From: Streptomyces malaysiensis subsp. samsunensis
GTDB lineage: Bacteria > Actinomycetota > Actinomycetes > Streptomycetales > Streptomycetaceae
Length of the DNA: 64,000 nucleotides
Direction of reading: 5' to 3'
NCBI RefSeq assembly: GCF_024519315.1
Contig: NZ_JANIIC010000032.1
Coordinates: 48,694-112,693, forward strand
The position numbers and the translations under genes were made by a program. Shown here piece after piece: positions 63,106 to 64,000 of the stretch. The notes under the pieces were generated by a model. It did no database searches and was not told where the DNA came from. It saw nothing but the letters and a program-made list of their open reading frames with translations. How positions within the stretch are numbered: the first letter of the stretch is position 1; every line of letters begins with the position of its first letter.

Positions 63106-63129
63106 TCCCCCACGCAGGAGGTACCCCGG

Positions 63130-63615
63130 ATGACCGCTCCGCCCCCGCCCATGCCGGCTCACTGGCACTGCTACCGCTGGACGGGAGAGCGCCGCACCCT
63201 CGACGACGAGTCCGCCCGGCGGCCTCCGCACATGGTGGTGCGGGACATCTCGGCCCAGGAGTGGAAGCAGATCGCGGCGGCCAGCCCCGCGTTCATGGCG
63301 AGCGACGTGCCGCCGTTGGAGGTACCGCACTGGCTGCTCCGACCGGCCAGAATGATCAAGGCCACCTTCGAGGCGCCCGACAAGGCTGCCGCCTGGTACA
63401 GAGACCAGGTAAGCGAGTTGAGCCCGTCGTTCGCGGCTGATCACGACAAGGACCCCTCGCGGCAGGCCGAGTGGTTCGCGGCCGCGGACGGCCGACTCCG
63501 CTGGGGCGGGGATGTCGTCGGCGGGTGGTATCTGCGGGGTACCCGATTCGCCTCGGTCCAGGTGGTCGCGTGCGCGAACCGCATCCGCCCGACGATCCCG
63601 TGCCCGACGCGCTGA
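63130..63615 (+). CDS. Hypothetical protein
   Basis: A 161-aa soluble protein with an AGGAGGT site 8 nt before the ATG. Trp-rich segments (HWHCYRWTGE, WYRDQV, WFAAADGRLRWGGD, GGWYLRGTRFASVQVV) suggest a compact alpha/beta domain. No family recognised. It probably belongs with the peptide gene before it. Confidence 0.65.
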   Translation: MTAPPPPMPAHWHCYRWTGERRTLDDESARRPPHMVVRDISAQEWKQIAAASPAFMASDVPPLEVPHWLLRPARMIKATFEAPDKAAAWYRDQVSELSPSFAADHDKDPSRQAEWFAAADGRLRWGGDVVGGWYLRGTRFASVQVVACANRIRPTIPCPTR

Positions 63616-63943
63616 CGGTTGCCCCCTCTTGAACGAAAGAGAGAAACGTGAAAACCCCGCTGTCTCGTGCTCGCTGTGGCATTTCCGGTAGCGCTGCTGA
63701 CCTACGCGCGCCGCTAACAGCGCACACGTCGCGCACCAGCTCTGCGAGAGGCACGTCAAGAGTCTCGGCGATCGCTCTCAGGAATCGCGGCCCCGGTCGT
63801 CCGATTCCCTCGCGACGGAGGCCGGGGGCGCCTGTGCGCCCCGGCGGTCCTCCTGGGGTTCAGCCATCGCCCCATCTTCGCCCCGGCTCACACGGTTTCG
63901 TCGGGCGGACACCACCCACGCACCGTCTGAGGAATGACATCCC
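63616..63943. other. Intergenic region with a possible HTH remnant on the minus strand
   Basis: Between 63850 and 63650 on the minus strand one frame reads GRPGPRFLRAIAETLDVPLAELVRDV, the look of the second half of an XRE helix-turn-helix. No start codon or first half is found in that frame; a plausible N-terminus (MAEPQEDRRG from 63868) is in another frame. A decayed regulator is possible. No other gene seen. Confidence 0.3.
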
Positions 63944-64000
63944 ATGAGCCGGGTCGCGCTCGCCACCCTCCTGCCTGAGCAGCCGATCGAGTTGAGGCGC
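63944..64000 (+). CDS. Possible gene start running off the window
   Basis: ATG at 63944 follows TGAGGA by 10 nt and opens MSRVALATLLPEQPIELRR to the window edge. Too short to identify. Confidence 0.35.
   Translation, partial: MSRVALATLLPEQPIELRR

Overview
The window is high-GC actinobacterial DNA, almost certainly a Streptomyces chromosome. It carries a WhiB-family regulator, several XRE regulators with DUF5753 tails paired with DUF397 or DUF6879 partners, DUF1707, DUF402 and DUF4245 proteins, and GTG starts with 4-nt stop/start overlaps. From memory of S. coelicolor, the order ahpD-ahpC-oxyR ... PBP ... fumC ... class I fumarase - DUF1707 - wbl - glpX - DUF4245 ... xseB-xseA-ispH-ppgK ... 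ychF follows the core SCO5031-SCO5061 region. Accessory DNA is inserted into that backbone in three places.

Layout. (1) 1-9.1 kb is a defence island: a type I restriction-modification operon (hsdM cut by the window edge, hsdS, hsdR), an XRE/DUF397 pair, then an overlapping ATPase/HNH nuclease pair resembling Septu (PtuA/PtuB). (2) 9.2-33 kb is mostly core: ahpC-ahpD divergent from oxyR; a PadR-ABC exporter operon; an SPFH protein coupled to a ribbon-helix-helix-like protein; a class A penicillin-binding protein; a TetR-controlled dehydroshikimate/quinate module with an atypical Nramp-like permease; a SpoIIE-type phosphatase; a methyltransferase; a DUF402 protein; fumC; and a polysaccharide deacetylase/glycosyltransferase. 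(3) 33-39 kb runs from a GH18 protein into a cluster of small regulators: a three-gene overlapping operon divergent from an XRE/DUF397 pair, then a second XRE/DUF6879 operon whose XRE gene is broken by an out-of-frame deletion. (4) 39-50.8 kb returns to core genes, with the short repeat arrays around 45.1-45.6 kb. (5) 50.8-58.9 kb is bounded by a 19-bp exact direct repeat of the 3' end of ychF and looks like an integrated island. It holds a three-gene TIR operon, an XRE/TPR regulator split by an amber codon, and a DUF4143 ATPase, with no integrase. (6) 58.9-64 kb is further accessory DNA: small Streptomyces hypotheticals, an XRE/TPR regulator, a gene split by an ochre codon, and a 42-codon peptide gene behind two stem-loops.

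How the parts work together. The redox genes form an OxyR-peroxiredoxin circuit. xseA/xseB make exonuclease VII. ispH and ppgK overlap by 4 nt. The quinate/shikimate genes probably make protocatechuate under TetR control. The strongest candidate for an undescribed system is the TIR operon (51.4-55.5 kb). The C-terminus of the TIR protein and the N-terminus of the adjacent NLR/STAND-like protein share a Gly/Asn-rich motif (10 of 15 residues identical), and the third gene encodes a two-helix membrane protein. This fits a TIR effector and its sensor joined by homotypic, possibly amyloid-type, motif contacts.
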